This document shows positions 35,647 through 45,244 of a DNA stretch of 64,000 nucleotides, piece after piece; within the stretch, counting starts at the first letter, position 1; the number at the start of each line of letters is the position of its first letter. The notes beneath the pieces are model-generated. The model was not told the DNA's origin. It did not search any database and saw only the letters and a list, made by a program, of their open reading frames with translations. Source of the stretch: Gottschalkia acidurici 9a (lineage in GTDB: Bacteria > Bacillota > Clostridia > Tissierellales > Gottschalkiaceae). The DNA is taken from contig NC_018664.1 in the NCBI RefSeq assembly GCF_000299355.1, positions 434,001-498,000 of the forward strand. Direction: 5' to 3'. Made by a program: the position numbers and the translations under genes.

Positions 35647-36132
35647 ATGGAAAAAAATACTCAAATACAAATAAATCATTTGCAACAAAATCTTATGGCT
35701 ATTAGAAAAATAGCAGGTTGGACAGCAGAAGAGTTTGGTGCGAAAATAGGTGTAACTAAACAAACAATCAGTAATTTAGAAAACAAAAGAACTCCTATGA
35801 ATCTTACACAATATATAGCTATTCGAGCAATATTAGATTATGAGATTGCCAATAACAAAGAAAATACAGTACTTCCACAAGTGGTCACTATTTTACTTGA
35901 TAAAGCGGACGAGTTTGATGAAAAAGATTATAATAAATTAAAAGAAGCCATTTCAGCAGTTTCGATTTCTGCTGCTGGAGGCATTACTGGAGCTACTCTT
36001 GCGTCTATGTTTGCTGGATTATTAGCTCCCATTGGAATAATAGGTGCGGGGTTGTTAGGACCAATAGGATCGATTGCTGGTGGTACAGCTTATTGGTTAA
36101 AAAAAATAATAGGTAAAACGGATAAAAAATAA
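35647..36132 (+). CDS. XRE-type HTH protein with glycine-zipper membrane tail
   Basis: 161 aa. N-terminal Cro/C1 helix-turn-helix (about 12-66: LMAIRKIAGWTAEEFGAKIGVTKQTISNLENKR), a short acidic linker (LLDKADEFDEKDYNKLKEAI), then a hydrophobic Gly/Ala-rich stretch (about 105-152: AAGGITGATLASMFAGLL, IGAGLLGPIGSIAGGTAYW) and a basic end. Glycine-zipper segments of this kind pack tightly in membranes. A DNA-binding domain tethered to such a tail is unusual and could couple promoter control to membrane state, or be a pore-forming component. First gene of the cassette with a perfect promoter. Confidence 0.72.
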   Translation: MEKNTQIQINHLQQNLMAIRKIAGWTAEEFGAKIGVTKQTISNLENKRTPMNLTQYIAIRAILDYEIANNKENTVLPQVVTILLDKADEFDEKDYNKLKEAISAVSISAAGGITGATLASMFAGLLAPIGIIGAGLLGPIGSIAGGTAYWLKKIIGKTDKK

Positions 36133-36212
36133 TTTATAAAAACTTATATATATACGGGTATAAATGAAAGACAACTTTATATTATAATTTATTTGTCAAA
36201 AGGAGATTTAAT

Positions 36213-37811
36213 ATGTTGACAACAACACAAGAGAAATCTTTGATTAAGTTGGAAATAGATGATTACACTACTCTACCTAATGATGTGTATGAGGATGAAA
36301 CTTCAACTGATTTAAAAGGAATTGAATTTGAAATGATAACTCCTATAGATTTTTCCGATAGAAGAAAAGTTGAGATCTATAATGGCATTGCTGAAGTTGA
36401 CGAAAGATTAGCAATAATAAACCACAAGGTTGAAGAATTAAACGCAGAAATTGATAGATTAACGAATCATGCAGATGGGTTAGACTATACTATTGCTGTT
36501 GCAAGTGGTATTATTGCAGGTGCCATTGATATTTTTTATGTGAGGGAGTTTTCACTTGACAGAGGTAAGGAATGGAGTAATGGCAAAGTAAATAATTTTG
36601 TCATGAACTTAGCAAAGAAGAAAGGCTACAAAGGAGATGATCTTCAAGGTGCTATAAGACACCTTGAACAGTTTGGAACTCCAAGTGATAGTGTAACAGC
36701 ACAATTTGGTGGAGGTAAGCAACATCATTTAAGGGATTTTGCTCATCATCCAACTCCTGTTGGTTTAACATTTTCATTACTTACTCAATTTACAGGTATG
36801 GCTTATGGTACAAATACCTTGGGTGCATTTCAAGTTGTTCCCGTTGAGAATAAGTCTTTCATAGGGGAAAACTTCCCTGAAAAGATAACTTTTGGACTTG
36901 TATATTGGTTTTTACATATGGCAAGTGATATGGTGGGTTCTAATGTAAATGCAGGTGCAGGAACAGGGTTGCCGGGTCCTATATTATCTCTTGTGAAAGA
37001 ATTATCTTCTCTTCCCATCTTTAATAACAGTAAGGCAATTCAAGAATTAAGGGTTAACATATCCAAATTGTTTAATGGAACATTATTAGCAAAACGAGAT
37101 GAAAACGGTAAGATTATGAAAGGTCCTGATGGAAAGCCATTAATTGAAAAGTTTGATTTAAGAACAGAAGTGGGTGTAGCGTACGAAATTGGAAGACAAG
37201 CCATTCCTGTTGTTGTAAATGAAGCTTTGGTAAGAGGTTTCTATTTTCTTCGTCGCTTAATACAGCAATTAAAAGAAAAGGAAAGTTTAAAGCATATTGA
37301 ATGGAAGAAGACATTACCATTTAAAAATAGAACTATTGTTAGAATGATGACAATTGCAACAGGCACATTTACAGCAATAGATTTAGCAGATGCAGGTATT
37401 CGTGCTGTAATTAAGTCTGGTGGTTTTAATCCGGCAACATTGGGTAATTTTATATTAAGAGTAAACTTTGTTGGCATTGGACGTTTTGCTATTGCTGTTA
37501 CTACTGATGTAGCAATGGGCATAAAGAAAAGCAAAAAGGAAAATGAGAGGATACGTTTAAGGGGAGAGGGATTACAACTCTTAAATGCAAAAGTATTTTA
37601 TAAAGAAGCTGATATGTGGATTGCTGCAGAAAACATCGATAAGGCAATTGAAGAAGTCTATGTTATTATGGAGAAAGCTGCAGAAGATTTTGTAGACACA
37701 TGGAATGAAATAAGAGAAGGTTCAGAAAAAAGAAGAGAATACATTGATAAGATAAATAAAGATGATGGTGACTTTGCACAAGAACTATTAGATTTGATTG
37801 AGTGGGGGTAA
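36213..37811 (+). CDS. Uncharacterised 532-aa membrane-associated protein of the cargo cassette
   Basis: No family recognised. Seen: an N-terminal hydrophilic part with a short coiled coil (AIINHKVEELNAEIDRLTNH, about 68-87), a hydrophobic segment YTIAVASGIIAGAIDIFYV (about 90-110), HHLRDFAHHPTPVGLTFSLL with a His cluster (about 171-190), LVYWFLHMASDMVGSNVNAG, and more weakly hydrophobic helices near 375-440 (MMTIATGTFTAIDLADAGI, IGRFAIAVTTDVAMGI). RBS AAAGGAG. It is six bases from the next gene, so the two proteins are probably made in concert. Context suggests a defence-type module (inference). Confidence 0.68.
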   Translation: MLTTTQEKSLIKLEIDDYTTLPNDVYEDETSTDLKGIEFEMITPIDFSDRRKVEIYNGIAEVDERLAIINHKVEELNAEIDRLTNHADGLDYTIAVASGIIAGAIDIFYVREFSLDRGKEWSNGKVNNFVMNLAKKKGYKGDDLQGAIRHLEQFGTPSDSVTAQFGGGKQHHLRDFAHHPTPVGLTFSLLTQFTGMAYGTNTLGAFQVVPVENKSFIGENFPEKITFGLVYWFLHMASDMVGSNVNAGAGTGLPGPILSLVKELSSLPIFNNSKAIQELRVNISKLFNGTLLAKRDENGKIMKGPDGKPLIEKFDLRTEVGVAYEIGRQAIPVVVNEALVRGFYFLRRLIQQLKEKESLKHIEWKKTLPFKNRTIVRMMTIATGTFTAIDLADAGIRAVIKSGGFNPATLGNFILRVNFVGIGRFAIAVTTDVAMGIKKSKKENERIRLRGEGLQLLNAKVFYKEADMWIAAENIDKAIEEVYVIMEKAAEDFVDTWNEIREGSEKRREYIDKINKDDGDFAQELLDLIEWG

Positions 37812-37817
37812 TGAAGT

Positions 37818-38975
37818 ATGAGTGAAGAAGTAAACGTTTTAGACGTAAGTACCGTAAACCATCAAGAGTTGCCTTCCATACTCACCTCACAGTTTGACAA
37901 ACTTGTTGTCTTAGAAACCAATGTGCAAAAGGCAGTAAATATGGCAGTAGAAGCGAAAAATAAAGCTGAAAATGCACAGGTGAAAATAGGTTTGTTTGAT
38001 TTCAGCAAAAAAGAAGCAATAAATTTGCTTCAGTCAGCATCTGAAGGATTAGCAGAGGGGCTAATGACAGCAGCAGAAGCGCAGAAAGTTTCTTTTGAGT
38101 ATCAGACAAAACTTACTGAAATTTCAAAGTTTTTGTTTGGTCTTGGTGTAAGTAACCTTGCAATGAATAGAAGTGTTGTAAGAGAATTAGAGTTGAAATT
38201 AAAGGGCGCGTCAGAAGAGGAAATCTCTGATTTGGCAAGGCAAGAGTTAAAGAATGTTATTATACAGCTTAAAGCTCAAGAAGATATGATGAAGAAACAA
38301 GCGGAATTAACAGTTAAGGTTAAAAAACATCAAGGTCAACTTGAAAGCATAAATAGACAGTTGGATAATATTGAGAAATTGGACGAGCAGCAGGATAACA
38401 TAATAGTCTCCCATTTTGAAAAACTGTTGAAGCATGACAAAGATTTTGAAGAACAACAGAAAAAGAATGCTAAACTTGAACAGGAAACTAGTCATAATAC
38501 AGATAAAATAAAAGGTCTTAAAAACTCTTTAAAACACCAAGAACAAGCATTGACAGAAAAAATTAGTACATTGGATAAAAAGTATGCAGATACAACAAAA
38601 CAGATAAAAGATGAATTATCCAATTTAACGGATACTACTAATAAAGATAGTGAAACAATTAAGGGAAATATTTCCTCGATTTTGGAAAGTGTGAATACTC
38701 AAATATCTTCGGTTAAAGAGGACCTATCTAAAGTAGAAGTTGATTTATCAGATGAAATTAATTCCGTTGAGGAAAAGTTAATAAATACTATTACCGAGTT
38801 AAAGGAAGAAATTTTAAATAAAGATAAAGAAGTTTATAATAAACTCACAGATTTAAAAGATAGAATAGAAAGCCTTGATGCTATAACAAGTAAATTAGGT
38901 TGGAAGATTGGGATTGCTGTTGTTGCAGCAGGGTCTTTAATACTTAATATTCTTCAGATTTGTGGTATTCTTTAA
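37818..38975 (+). CDS. Tail-anchored coiled-coil protein of the cargo cassette
   Basis: 385 aa, no family recognised. A short globular N-terminal part (IGLFDFSKKEAINLLQSASE, about 55-75, then KFLFGLGVSNLAMNRSVV), then about 230 residues of heptad-rich Lys/Glu/Gln coiled coil (about 130-360), ending in one hydrophobic segment IGIAVVAAGSLILNIL (about 366-381). This is a tail-anchored topology with the coiled coil in the cytoplasm. RBS GGGGG at the end of the previous gene. Probably a scaffold or sensor rod working with the 532-aa protein. Confidence 0.7.
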   Translation: MSEEVNVLDVSTVNHQELPSILTSQFDKLVVLETNVQKAVNMAVEAKNKAENAQVKIGLFDFSKKEAINLLQSASEGLAEGLMTAAEAQKVSFEYQTKLTEISKFLFGLGVSNLAMNRSVVRELELKLKGASEEEISDLARQELKNVIIQLKAQEDMMKKQAELTVKVKKHQGQLESINRQLDNIEKLDEQQDNIIVSHFEKLLKHDKDFEEQQKKNAKLEQETSHNTDKIKGLKNSLKHQEQALTEKISTLDKKYADTTKQIKDELSNLTDTTNKDSETIKGNISSILESVNTQISSVKEDLSKVEVDLSDEINSVEEKLINTITELKEEILNKDKEVYNKLTDLKDRIESLDAITSKLGWKIGIAVVAAGSLILNILQICGIL

Positions 38976-39082
38976 TTCACTAATTAATAACTATTCACAA
39001 ATGAAATTAGACGGACCTAAGAGTCGTGGTAAAATATTTGAGGATGATGCCAAACAGTAACTATTTGGCAGGAGTTGAAGAT

Positions 39083-39118
39083 ATGCTTATGAAATGCAAA
39101 AACAGTTTTTGCAACTGA
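39083..39118 (+). CDS. Possible 11-codon leader ORF before the NO VEIN gene
   Basis: MLMKCKNSFCN with RBS GGCAGGAG, within the 160-base gap that also holds a GCCAAA/TTTGGC hairpin (39049-39071) and the CAAAAAC/GTTTTTG inverted repeat inside the ORF itself. Could be a leader peptide or chance. Confidence 0.25.
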   Translation: MLMKCKNSFCN

Positions 39119-39137
39119 GTCTGGGGGAGATATATCT

Positions 39138-42100
39138 ATGGAGTTGTGTTTTTATAATTACAAAGAAAAGAGGGAAAGTCAGAAATATATTGAAAAATTA
39201 TGTAATGAGTACATTGCTAATCATATAAGAGAACAAGAACGTGATGAACTTATAACTGAAAATAACATTGAAAAGAGAGATATTAAAGGGTATCACGGTC
39301 GTGAAATACTTGAACTTTTGCAGAATGCAGACGATGCATATCAAAAGAGCATTGACATGGGTGAAAAGCCTGAATGTGAATTAGAGTTATTAATAGAGTA
39401 TAAAAATAATATCCTTACGGTTTCGAATACAGGAACATTTTTTGATAAAGAAGGAATCAAGGCTATTGTTCAAGGAAACAATAGTCCAAAATCAGGTAAA
39501 TATATAGGAAATAAAGGAACGGGGTTTCGTTCAATTTTGAATTGGGCGGATAAAGTAAAGATTTATTCAGGCGATTTTAATATTGAATTTTCTAAAGAAA
39601 TTGCAGCAGCCAAATTACGAGAAATTAAGAATGAAAAACAAATTCAAAGACAAATGTTAAAACAATCTGATCTATATATTCCGATGTTGGCAGTGCCTGC
39701 GAATATAGAGGGAAACGGAAATAAAGATAGAACTACAATTGAAATTACTATAAATCCAAAAAAATCAAATGACGATTATGGAGTATCAAAGCAAATAGAA
39801 AATATTGATTTGAGAATCCTATTGTTTCTGCCCAATATAAGAAAAATTGAAATTGTAACAGAAGATATGCAAATTATTTATGAACGAACAAGATCTGAAA
39901 CTGAGCTTAAATATATCACTTTGCAAAAACTTGTTAACAATGAAATTAAAACAAAAGAGCAATTTTATTTATATAATAAAACAATTGAAAAAGCAATTGA
40001 GGAAGATAACACAAAGAAAGATATACGACTTGCAATAGCAGTTCCAAGAAATTTTGACTCATTTCAAAGTGGATATTTATATTCGTTTTTTCCTTTATTA
40101 GATACAGAATCTCCATTCAATTGTGTAATGCATGCTTCATATGCTTTGGGGGATCATCGTGATACAATTAATAGAGATGCTGTAAATAAGAGGATAGTGA
40201 TTGAACAGCTGTATTTCCTAATTGAAATTGCAAATCAATTCATAGAATGTCAGCAGCATAACATCGCTTTATCTTTACTAACACCAATTAATTTTACAGG
40301 AAAAAATTGGAAATTTTTTTCGGCTTTCTCAAAATTTGAAGTAGAGGAAGTTTACTTAAATCTGATAGAAAAAGTAAAGATGCTTCTAACAGTGAATGAT
40401 GAGTATATATCTGTGGAAGGCAATCCAAAAATGTTCGATTGTGATTTCCCACATTTTTTTACTGGTTCTGAGTTTAGCACTTTGCTCAAACCAGTGTTAA
40501 ATGAAAAAGCTATTTTACTAATTCAAACAATATCTAATCGTCTTAGCAAAAATCTTAAGATAACCGAAAGTGAATTATTGCCGATTATTAATAACCTAAC
40601 AAATATTTGGAAACCATCTCAGCAGATTGAAGTATTTGACTGGTGGAATCGCAATTATAAGGAGTCTTTGCCGAAATTGTTAAAAACTCAAACAGGAAAA
40701 TGGTTAGAGTATGGTGAGGAGTGCTATTTTCTGGTTGGAGATTTTACTAACAAAGGGCTTCCATCTTGGGTAAAAGTACCGTCATTGGACGATGAATATC
40801 AAGAATTACTTTTTAGGCATGCAGAAACGTCAGAAGAAATACAAAAAGTGAGAGAAAATGATAAAGTAACACATATTTCGCGCTTGATTTCTCAAAAAAA
40901 CGTTTATCCATTGGTCAAATTTGCTTATCGTGATCGTAGCAACATTATCTCTACGGTAAATAGTTCCGTAGATAGCTATAACAAATCGATAGACTTTGTA
41001 AATTGGCTTTGGAGTAATTATCGAGAAGAAAGTGAAGATTGGACACCACCAGGACGTTCTGACAATTTCTCATTTAAATATAAGTTTCCAAGTGCCGATG
41101 AAAAAGCTGTGAAAAACAGCGAAAATTTATATTTTGGTTCTGATTATGGAAATGATTTATCTGAAAAATTGTTCGATGGAAATTATAACGCATTTCCTAA
41201 TCTAGAAACTTTTTCAGTAAATAAAAAAGACCTTGATATATTTCAAGAGTTTATAGCAAAGTTTGGGGTTAAAAAATTCCCTATAATTGAAAAACAGAAA
41301 GTTTATCCGTTAGATTCGTATCAAGTGGAATATGATAAAATAATAAAGTTAAACGGTGATATTGGTTCATCATCTTATATATATATTACTTATAATATAC
41401 CGTTTATTAAACAACTTGAAGACAAGTTAAAAGAATTGACTACAGCAGAAATTGTTAAATGGATTTATGAGGATTATACACTTAATTCTTATTTAAGTAG
41501 TCCGTATTATTCAGAGAATGCGGAGATAAGTTATTATGGGAATTTACAAAAATTATCTCGTAAATATTATGGTAAAGTTAGGAATTATATTTTAGCTGTT
41601 TTTAATGAGATAAAATGGCTTGAAATAGATGGAAAAAGATATTCGCCGAAACAAATATTAAAAGATATAAACTCAAGGAATAATCAAAAATTTTCTGAGT
41701 TGCTACCTGTGATAAACACTGAATTTTTGAAAGATATAGCTCAATGTCTGAAAATAGATTATATTGAAGTCCTTAAAATTATGGAACTCTTTGATTTTTG
41801 TGATAGGGTTACTGATTTGAATTCTGATGATTTTTATGGGTTGATGTTACAGCTTCCAGAGTATGATTTTCAAAAAAGTGTTGAACTATCGAAAATGATA
41901 TACAGAATTATCGAACAAGCGAATTTTACAAAAAACTATGAAGCATCTGAAAACAAGAATAAGTTCTTTAAAAGTGGTAATGTTTTAGTTCAATACCAGG
42001 GAAAACTTCAATATTATGCATCTAAAGAATCGTATCTGCCAAGCACTAAGATTATTAGTAAACAGAATGTTCCAATCGTAGAAAAGGGACAACGTACGAA

Positions 42101-43739
42101 TACTGATAATTTTGTACGAATATTTGGATGTCAGCAATATAATAAAGAATACTCTATTAAAAAAGAAACTATTTCAGAGGGCAAAAGCAATCCAGTTTTT
42201 CAGCATTATTTTAGTGAGTTTCTAAAGTATGCCAGGGCTTATAGTGAGCGAAATGAAAATTTTGAACGTGATATTGGAAAGCTTTCTATAATCTTAGTGG
42301 ATAAAATTACTATTATTGAAAATGATCAAGTGGTAAAAATTACCGATGAATATGTCTGCATCAGAGAAAGTGCTACAAGCTGGTATATCACGGTATTGGG
42401 AAATGAATATGGCATTAACCAAATTTCCGAAGCAATAGAAAATATTTGTGCCAACATTGCAAATACACCAGGATTTGAATCTGGCAAGCTAGGAGAGCTA
42501 TTCAGAGCTAAAGAAAAAGCAGACAGAGAATTTCTTATTAAAAAGGAGTTTGGTTCGTTGGATGTAATTGCAGACGAATCTTATAAAAATGAGATTAGGA
42601 ATAACTTTATTGAAACTATTCAAAAAACGAATAAAAACTATCCTATCGACGAAATTGATATTGATTTTGAGAATTTCTCCAGTGAACAAAATTCTGAAAA
42701 GCTAATAAAACTACTTTTAGATATTGAAACGGATATAGATCAATTTAAGAAGGCAGGTTTTGTATTTACAATAAATTTAATTCCACACTACAAAGTCAAG
42801 TTAATGAACTTCATAAACAACGAAAAAAGAAGATTTAAAAACAGTTTATATAACAAGGCGGTTAAGGACGAAAGTTTGCAGGGCAGCTTCTTAGAAAATG
42901 TAAGAAGATTTGAAAACTTTGAAATTGAGAAGTACGAGAATTCAATTTATTTCGATGTTGAGACATTCGTAAGAGGGTTCTTTGGTAATTGGAACAATGA
43001 CGAGTTTGAGGGTAACAAATTATTAGACTCGAATACAGAATACTCAAAAAACTACGAATTACTTAACCTAGATAGACTCTTTGAAGATGAAATTTCAAAT
43101 AATTCTAATGTCCAACAAATGATTTATTTTAATAAAGCTAAGAAATTTGAAACTTGGTTAGATGCACAAAAGAATGCCCAACAATCAAATACAAACAAAC
43201 CGGCAGATATTTATTCAAAATATAAGGGTGTTATTCCTCAAAAAGAAGAAGCTGTATTCAGAGACCCTGGTAGCATGGAGAGTCCAAGTAAACCTAGATC
43301 GAATGGCACCTATACTCAAGGTTCAGCGGAGCGTAGAAATAGAAACCAAAAGGTGTTTGGTAACAAAGGCGAATTAGTTATATATAATCTATTATGCGAA
43401 CAGTTCGGGGAAGAAAATGTATTTCCGAAATCGGAAGCATTTGTTGAAGTTGGTATATTAAAACCTGGTCAGGCGAGTTCTGGAAAGTATGATCTTTCCT
43501 ATAAGGATGAGTCAGGAACAGAATTCTTTGTTGAAGTGAAAACAGGTGACGGAAAATCTTTCATGATCAGTCCTGGTGAATTGGAATTCGCAAAACAAAA
43601 CCCGAATCAGTTTAAGCTGTTTCTGGTATATGAGATCGATAGTGAAACACCTAAGTATATTGAGCTGCCTGTGAAGTTTTGGGAAGATAAAAAATTCCGT
43701 AAAACTGAAATTGTTGAAAGAATTGAGTTTAAGTTTTAA
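39138..43739 (+). CDS. Sacsin-like GHKL ATPase with C-terminal NO VEIN (DUF3883) nuclease-like domain
   Basis: 1533 aa. N-terminal Hsp90/sacsin-type GHKL ATPase: Bergerat N-box EILELLQNADDA (56-67, Asn63 for Mg), VSNTGTFFDKEGI, and the lid GNKGTGFRSILNW (124-136). A long middle region (about 330-1380) has no recognised domain. C-terminal DUF3883 (about 1405-1533): GNKGELVIYNLL, GKYDLSY with Asp, and EVKTG (Glu1466, Lys1468), the D..ExK pattern of a PD-(D/E)XK nuclease fold. Such ATPase/NO VEIN giants occur in defence islands (family knowledge). RBS GGGGGAG. Likely a nucleotide-driven effector, though activity is unproven. Confidence 0.8.
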   Translation: MELCFYNYKEKRESQKYIEKLCNEYIANHIREQERDELITENNIEKRDIKGYHGREILELLQNADDAYQKSIDMGEKPECELELLIEYKNNILTVSNTGTFFDKEGIKAIVQGNNSPKSGKYIGNKGTGFRSILNWADKVKIYSGDFNIEFSKEIAAAKLREIKNEKQIQRQMLKQSDLYIPMLAVPANIEGNGNKDRTTIEITINPKKSNDDYGVSKQIENIDLRILLFLPNIRKIEIVTEDMQIIYERTRSETELKYITLQKLVNNEIKTKEQFYLYNKTIEKAIEEDNTKKDIRLAIAVPRNFDSFQSGYLYSFFPLLDTESPFNCVMHASYALGDHRDTINRDAVNKRIVIEQLYFLIEIANQFIECQQHNIALSLLTPINFTGKNWKFFSAFSKFEVEEVYLNLIEKVKMLLTVNDEYISVEGNPKMFDCDFPHFFTGSEFSTLLKPVLNEKAILLIQTISNRLSKNLKITESELLPIINNLTNIWKPSQQIEVFDWWNRNYKESLPKLLKTQTGKWLEYGEECYFLVGDFTNKGLPSWVKVPSLDDEYQELLFRHAETSEEIQKVRENDKVTHISRLISQKNVYPLVKFAYRDRSNIISTVNSSVDSYNKSIDFVNWLWSNYREESEDWTPPGRSDNFSFKYKFPSADEKAVKNSENLYFGSDYGNDLSEKLFDGNYNAFPNLETFSVNKKDLDIFQEFIAKFGVKKFPIIEKQKVYPLDSYQVEYDKIIKLNGDIGSSSYIYITYNIPFIKQLEDKLKELTTAEIVKWIYEDYTLNSYLSSPYYSENAEISYYGNLQKLSRKYYGKVRNYILAVFNEIKWLEIDGKRYSPKQILKDINSRNNQKFSELLPVINTEFLKDIAQCLKIDYIEVLKIMELFDFCDRVTDLNSDDFYGLMLQLPEYDFQKSVELSKMIYRIIEQANFTKNYEASENKNKFFKSGNVLVQYQGKLQYYASKESYLPSTKIISKQNVPIVEKGQRTNTDNFVRIFGCQQYNKEYSIKKETISEGKSNPVFQHYFSEFLKYARAYSERNENFERDIGKLSIILVDKITIIENDQVVKITDEYVCIRESATSWYITVLGNEYGINQISEAIENICANIANTPGFESGKLGELFRAKEKADREFLIKKEFGSLDVIADESYKNEIRNNFIETIQKTNKNYPIDEIDIDFENFSSEQNSEKLIKLLLDIETDIDQFKKAGFVFTINLIPHYKVKLMNFINNEKRRFKNSLYNKAVKDESLQGSFLENVRRFENFEIEKYENSIYFDVETFVRGFFGNWNNDEFEGNKLLDSNTEYSKNYELLNLDRLFEDEISNNSNVQQMIYFNKAKKFETWLDAQKNAQQSNTNKPADIYSKYKGVIPQKEEAVFRDPGSMESPSKPRSNGTYTQGSAERRNRNQKVFGNKGELVIYNLLCEQFGEENVFPKSEAFVEVGILKPGQASSGKYDLSYKDESGTEFFVEVKTGDGKSFMISPGELEFAKQNPNQFKLFLVYEIDSETPKYIELPVKFWEDKKFRKTEIVERIEFKF

Positions 43740-43921
43740 GTACTAATTTATTGTGAGCAAATATGAAATTATGCCTATCGCCGCAACCTTTAGGAGGTCA
43801 ACGATATGCCTTAGGAACTTGAGGTATTTATTACACAATATGGAGAATATAAGGGCAAAAAGCAGTCGAATTTATTCTCGAATGTTACCTAAACAGGTTT
43901 GACATCATATAAATCCTCTCG

Positions 43922-43957
43922 TGCCACGTGGAGACCATGGTTAAACTAACTCGATAA
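43922..43957 (+). repeat. Second rlmD 3' end, att-like site between two elements
   Basis: Reads C-H-V-E-T-M-V-K-L-T-R-stop in frame, the C-terminus of a RlmD; core CACGTGGAGA matches the att core at 33783 except for the T/C third base of the His codon. Confidence 0.6.
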
Positions 43958-43997
43958 AATACATGTTTATGAATTGTTTTAAACTAAAAACATAGCA

Positions 43998-44046
43998 AAC
44001 TTCCACCATTTTTCCACTAGGAATTTTATTTGGTGGGAGTTTTATC
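43998..44046 (+). terminator. Hairpin terminator
   Basis: ACTTCCACC / GGTGGGAGT stem (one G-T pair) followed by TTTATCTT. Confidence 0.6.
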
Positions 44047-44213
44047 TTATTATAGATTCAAATATGACTCCAAGTGCAGCTCATGAAGCTGCATAGGATT
44101 CAACATATTCATTAATCTTTTTGTGTCTACTGTATTGAAACAAATTCGAAAATTTGGTAACTAACATAAATTGAAATATAATAAAGTTAAATAGAATATG
44201 AAGGTTCACAACT

Positions 44214-44672
44214 ATGGGTAATATGTGGAAATCAGTCATATCTACAGAGCTAGAGCAGGGAATAAGAGATATACAAAGAGAGCTTACAGAGGTTAGTTTC
44301 AAAACTTGGATAGAGTCTATTGAAAAAATGTATAGAGAAGGAAATACTCTAATTATAGTTGTTCCCAATGAATTTACCAAAGGTATAATAGAATCTAGAT
44401 ATTCACAAATATTCAAGCCGACTTTTAAAATGATAGGCATAGAAGAAGTTAATGTATTTACTGATGAGTCTAGTGAAAGAAATGTTTCATATAAGCCTTA
44501 TGTAAAAAATGAGTATATAGGGATTAATATAGAACATGAAAAACTTTTAGATGCTATATCAGAAATTATAGATAGTAAATTAGAGCCAATTAAGGTAATT
44601 CAACAAGAGTAGATGGAGTTGTTAAAATCACTAGATGATAGAATTTCTAACTTGGAAAAAAATAAGGGTTAA
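44214..44672 (+). CDS. DnaA N-terminal domain-like protein with an in-frame TAG
   Basis: Residues 1-90 match DnaA domain I, the DnaB/partner-binding module: LTEVSFKTWIESIEKM...NTLIIVVPNEFTKGIIESRY. No AAA+ or DNA-binding domain follows. A TAG at 44610-44612 ends a 132-aa product; the same frame continues for 19 codons (MELLKSLDDRISNLEKNKG), completing an amphipathic helix. The ancestral codon was plausibly CAG. Stand-alone DnaA-domain-I proteins occur on clostridial mobile elements, possibly to capture host replication factors (inference). Confidence 0.65.
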
Positions 44673-45244
44673 AAGTTAATGGTATGATATAATTTATAAT
44701 TATAAACTGAAAGCGGAGTTGTAGAAGTCAACCCTTCTGGAATGGAAATAAAAGAACTAGCATAATAAGTGCAAATAAGTTTTTAATATCACAAGGTAAA
44801 GGAATATCAATGATTGAAGAAAAAAATTGGCAAGGTTTAATAGAAGGCTTACGGATTTTTACAATACCAATGATTATAGTAAAATAGATGACTTTTTATA
44901 TAGTGAATGTATATATGGGATAATTTTTGATCTAGATTTAAAAGAGAAGAACATTAGTGAAAAGCACTAAGTTCTGTAAATATAGGAACATATCTCTGAT
45001 TATTTTGTTCTACTAGGGAAGAAAGTTAAAGTTAATACTTCTTCTACTGACTTATCAAAAACCTTAGCAATATCATAGAAAGTTGGTTGTAAAAACAATC
45101 TGAAGATAGCTTTGAAATTATGAGTAAACAATTAAATGAAACTAATATTATATTATCTATTGAATTTAATAAAGACGCTTAGAAGCAAATTGCATAAATT
45201 GGTAAAAATGAATAATGGCAAACTATACTTAAAGGGGATAAATT
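44673..45244. other. Degenerate sequence inside element B
   Basis: No open frame is supported. Short stretches read like coding sequence (for example DFLYSECIYGIIFDLDLKEKN near 44890-44955), but stops and frame changes interrupt them. Probably decayed cargo. Confidence 0.45.

Larger units (their letters stand above)
33783..43934 (+). mobile_element. Deleted integrative element A in rlmD, carrying a cargo cassette
   Basis: About 10.1 kb between the current rlmD end and a second in-frame rlmD 3' end (CHVETMVKLTR then stop, 43922-43957). The left portion keeps parB and the tail of a large serine recombinase, both richer in G+C than the backbone, with the conjugation core deleted between them. 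The remainder is an HTH/membrane/coiled-coil/NO VEIN cassette. Boundaries are inferred from the repeated rlmD ends. Confidence 0.65.
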
